Shown: positions 6,923 to 8,379 of the stretch, piece by piece
Layout of the letters: each line of letters opens with the position of its first letter
Numbering within the stretch: the stretch's first letter is position 1
NCBI GenBank assembly: GCA_937875975.1
Contig: CALEEU010000007.1
Location: 1-8,379, forward strand
Length of the DNA stretch: 8,379 nt
Source of the DNA: an uncultured Opitutia bacterium
GTDB lineage: Bacteria > Verrucomicrobiota > Verrucomicrobiia > Opitutales > UBA953
Direction: 5' to 3'
Position numbers and translations under genes: made by a program
Notes under the pieces: model-generated
Seen by the model: the letters and a program-made list of their open reading frames with translations, nothing else
The model's database searches: none
What the model was told of the DNA's origin: nothing

Positions 6923-6968
6923 GGGGTGGCGTAAGGCTTACCCCCGGCGCTCCGAGTTGTCAAAAGGC
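6923..6968 (-). promoter_or_regulatory. Intercistronic spacer with a TTGACA box
   Basis: The 46-bp spacer, plus the first sulfatase's stop codon, contains on the minus strand a perfect TTGACA (6958-6963), then 17 bp, then TAAGCC (6935-6940) as a poor -10 candidate. The ATG of the ARSB-like gene follows about 12 bp later, which would make the transcript nearly leaderless. An 11-bp palindrome (6931-6941) overlaps the presumed -10. It could be an internal promoter of the operon, but one good hexamer alone is expected by chance fairly often. The spacer holds no Shine-Dalgarno. Confidence 0.25.
6931..6941. repeat. Perfect 11-bp palindrome GTAAG-G-CTTAC
   Basis: Five-base arms flank one central base, and GGGG/CCCC runs lie just outside on either side (6923-6926 and 6942-6945). 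It sits between two sulfatase genes, right before the start codon of the ARSB-like gene. It may be a small operator half-site pair or simply chance; a stable RNA hairpin is unlikely because the loop would be only about 3 nt on a 4-bp stem. Confidence 0.4.
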
Positions 6969-8378
6969 TTAACGCCAGAGCGGTGCGGCCTGCGTCTTGC
7001 TCCACGCTTCCCATCGCTCGACCAAGGTCTTGGTCAGCTCTGGGTGACTCGCGGAGACTTCCCTCTTTTCGGAAGGGTCGGTTTCCAGGTCGTAGAGTTC
7101 CCAGCGGGGGCCGCCCTTGAAGAGCTTCCACTTCCCGGATCGCAAGGCGCCGCTCTTACCGACTCGCCAGTAGAGTGTCTCGTGGAGCGGTCCGACCTCA
7201 GGATTCGTCAGCAGGCTGCGCAGGTCCTTGCCGTCGGCGTCGGCCGGAGTCGCGACGCCGGCGGCGGCGAGGGCCATGGCGGTCAGATCGGTGGCGATGA
7301 CGGGCGTCTTGATGACCGTTCCTGGCTTCGTCACGCCGGGCCAAGTCACCGCATACGGCACGCGGATGCCGCCCTCAAGCAGTTGGCCTTTTTCGCCGCG
7401 GTGCGGATGGTTGCTTGAAGTGAGCTCACGCGTGGGGCCGCCGTTATCGCTGAGGAAGACGATGACCGTGTTCTCGGTCTGGCCGTTGGCGTCGAGCTTG
7501 GCCAGGAGCTTGCCGACGGATTCATCGAGATGGGTCAGCATCGCGGCGAAGATGCGACGTTGAACGTCGGGGATGTCCTTGAAGCGGGCCATGTGGGCGT
7601 CGGTTCCCTGCATCGGGCTATGGACGGCGTTGTAGGCGAGATAGAGGAAGAAAGGTTTCTCCTTCGTGTGGTCGAAGAAGTCCATCGCCTCGCGCGTGAA
7701 CGCATCGGTGAGGTTGCTCGGTTCCTCGATGGCTTGGTCGCCGCGCATCATCGGGTTGTCTTTATTGTATTCCGGTTCGTCGGACTTGAGGTGGTCGCTC
7801 TGGATCAGGCGGCCATCCGGCGAGGTCCAGCGCCCCATGGCGCCATCAGGCAGGTTCTTCCGGCGCAGCCAGGTCGTATTGCCCTTGCCGATTTCGGGCT
7901 CGAAGTAGCGGCCTTCATGGAGGAAGCCGAAGAAGTCAGCGAAGCCTCGCTGCTGCGGGTGGAAGGGGGCGGTGCCGCCCAGGTGCCATTTGCCGACAAG
8001 GCCCGTGTGATACCCCGCGGCGCGCAGGCGATCGGCGATGGTGGGTATGCCGACGGGTAGGCCGATGCCAGGCTCCAGATTCTTGCTGCCGATCGGGTTG
8101 AACTCGAAACCAAAGCTCGTCTGGTAACGGCCGGTCAGCAGCGCGGCGCGGGAGGCGGCGCAGAAGGGAGCCGTGACGTAGCCATCCGTGAAGCGCGCGC
8201 CCTTGGCGATGAGCCGATCGATGTTCGGCGTCGGGATGCCGTTGCCGCCATAGCAACCCAGCTCGCCGTAGCCGAGGTCGTCGGCGACGATGAAGAGGAT
8301 ATTGGGCTTCTTCGTTTCTGCCGCCAGGAGCGGAAGTAACGAAATCAGCAGCAGGCTGAGGAAGGTGAGCGGCTTCAT
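6969..8378 (-). CDS. Exported type I sulfatase with C-A-A-S-R maturation motif
   Basis: A 469-aa sulfatase, first visible gene of the run. A classical signal peptide (1-20, MKPLTFLSLLLISLLPLLAA) precedes ETKKPNILFIVADDLGYGE, with metal ligands Asp33-Asp34. The motif to be converted to formylglycine is C73-A-A-S-R77 in PFCAASRAALLTGRYQ, which has Ala instead of Pro two residues after Cys. Lys130-Trp-His132 (GKWHLGG), His253 (AVHSPMQG), Asp311-Asn312 (SDNGGP) and Lys330 (GEKGQLLEGG) complete an intact active site. The C-terminal subdomain ends with SGKWKLFKGGPRWELYD (about 414-430) and DPSEKRE; there is no lysine tail, unlike its two partners. The ATG lies one base from the window edge; the perfect signal peptide supports it, but its ribosome-binding region cannot be seen. 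Substrate is unknown; I would not assign it beyond a generic N-sulfoglucosamine/arylsulfatase-type family member. Confidence 0.94.
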   Translation of the reverse strand: MKPLTFLSLLLISLLPLLAAETKKPNILFIVADDLGYGELGCYGGNGIPTPNIDRLIAKGARFTDGYVTAPFCAASRAALLTGRYQTSFGFEFNPIGSKNLEPGIGLPVGIPTIADRLRAAGYHTGLVGKWHLGGTAPFHPQQRGFADFFGFLHEGRYFEPEIGKGNTTWLRRKNLPDGAMGRWTSPDGRLIQSDHLKSDEPEYNKDNPMMRGDQAIEEPSNLTDAFTREAMDFFDHTKEKPFFLYLAYNAVHSPMQGTDAHMARFKDIPDVQRRIFAAMLTHLDESVGKLLAKLDANGQTENTVIVFLSDNGGPTRELTSSNHPHRGEKGQLLEGGIRVPYAVTWPGVTKPGTVIKTPVIATDLTAMALAAAGVATPADADGKDLRSLLTNPEVGPLHETLYWRVGKSGALRSGKWKLFKGGPRWELYDLETDPSEKREVSASHPELTKTLVERWEAWSKTQAAPLWR

Positions 8379-8379
8379 C

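Noticed and set aside
1..8379. Search for tRNA, rRNA, CRISPR repeats, insertion-sequence ends, phage or toxin-antitoxin genes.
   Set aside because: No cloverleaf-like sequence, spaced direct repeats, transposase motifs or unexplained gaps above 132 bp were seen on either strand.

Overview
The window is GC-rich and almost fully coding. It holds five complete genes for exported proteins: an 'inverse planctomycete' cytochrome protein (PSCyt1-DUF1549-DUF1553/PSD1 type), one alpha/beta-hydrolase and three type I sulfatases. Paired PSCyt/PSD1 proteins and clusters of secreted sulfatases with CxPxR/CxAxR active-site motifs are typical of the Planctomycetota-Verrucomicrobiota-Lentisphaerota group. 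The compact spacing and classical Sec signal peptides make a verrucomicrobial heterotroph my first choice, with a planctomycete as the alternative. No rRNA, protein marker or other taxonomic anchor is present, so this is inference.

Layout, left to right: bases 1-2967 (minus strand) encode a 988-aa exported PSD1 protein with two CXXCH motifs. A 132-bp divergent spacer (2968-3099) separates it from a plus-strand alpha/beta-hydrolase of the Abhydrolase_7/dienelactone-hydrolase kind (3100-4158, GTG start). That gene converges, with only 4 bp between stop codons, on a minus-strand run of three sulfatases read from right to left: 8378-6969, 6922-5591 and 5587-4163. The gaps between them are 46 bp and 3 bp, so the trio is probably one transcription unit. 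The right edge of the window lies one base upstream of the first sulfatase's start codon, so the operon's promoter and any earlier genes are not visible.

Functional reading: all three sulfatases keep the full set of metal and catalytic residues and should be active if a formylglycine-generating enzyme is encoded elsewhere; none is in this window. The proximal two resemble human ARSB (middle gene) and GALNS/ARSA (last gene), and the first has a C-A-A-S-R maturation motif. Together with the secreted esterase-like hydrolase they look like a tool set for stripping sulfate and possibly acyl groups from a complex anionic polysaccharide. No glycoside hydrolase, lyase, transporter or regulator is present. 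The PSD1 protein's role is not known; its heme motifs suggest a periplasmic redox function.

Points most worth a second look: lysine-rich low-complexity tracts in three neighbouring exported proteins; the poly-lysine tail of the last sulfatase, whose coding DNA doubles as a T-rich tract just past the end of the convergent hydrolase gene; the absence of recognisable Shine-Dalgarno sequences at every start that can be inspected; and the coupling of a di-CXXCH protein to a sulfatase cluster. I found no RNA gene, CRISPR array, insertion sequence or phage gene.
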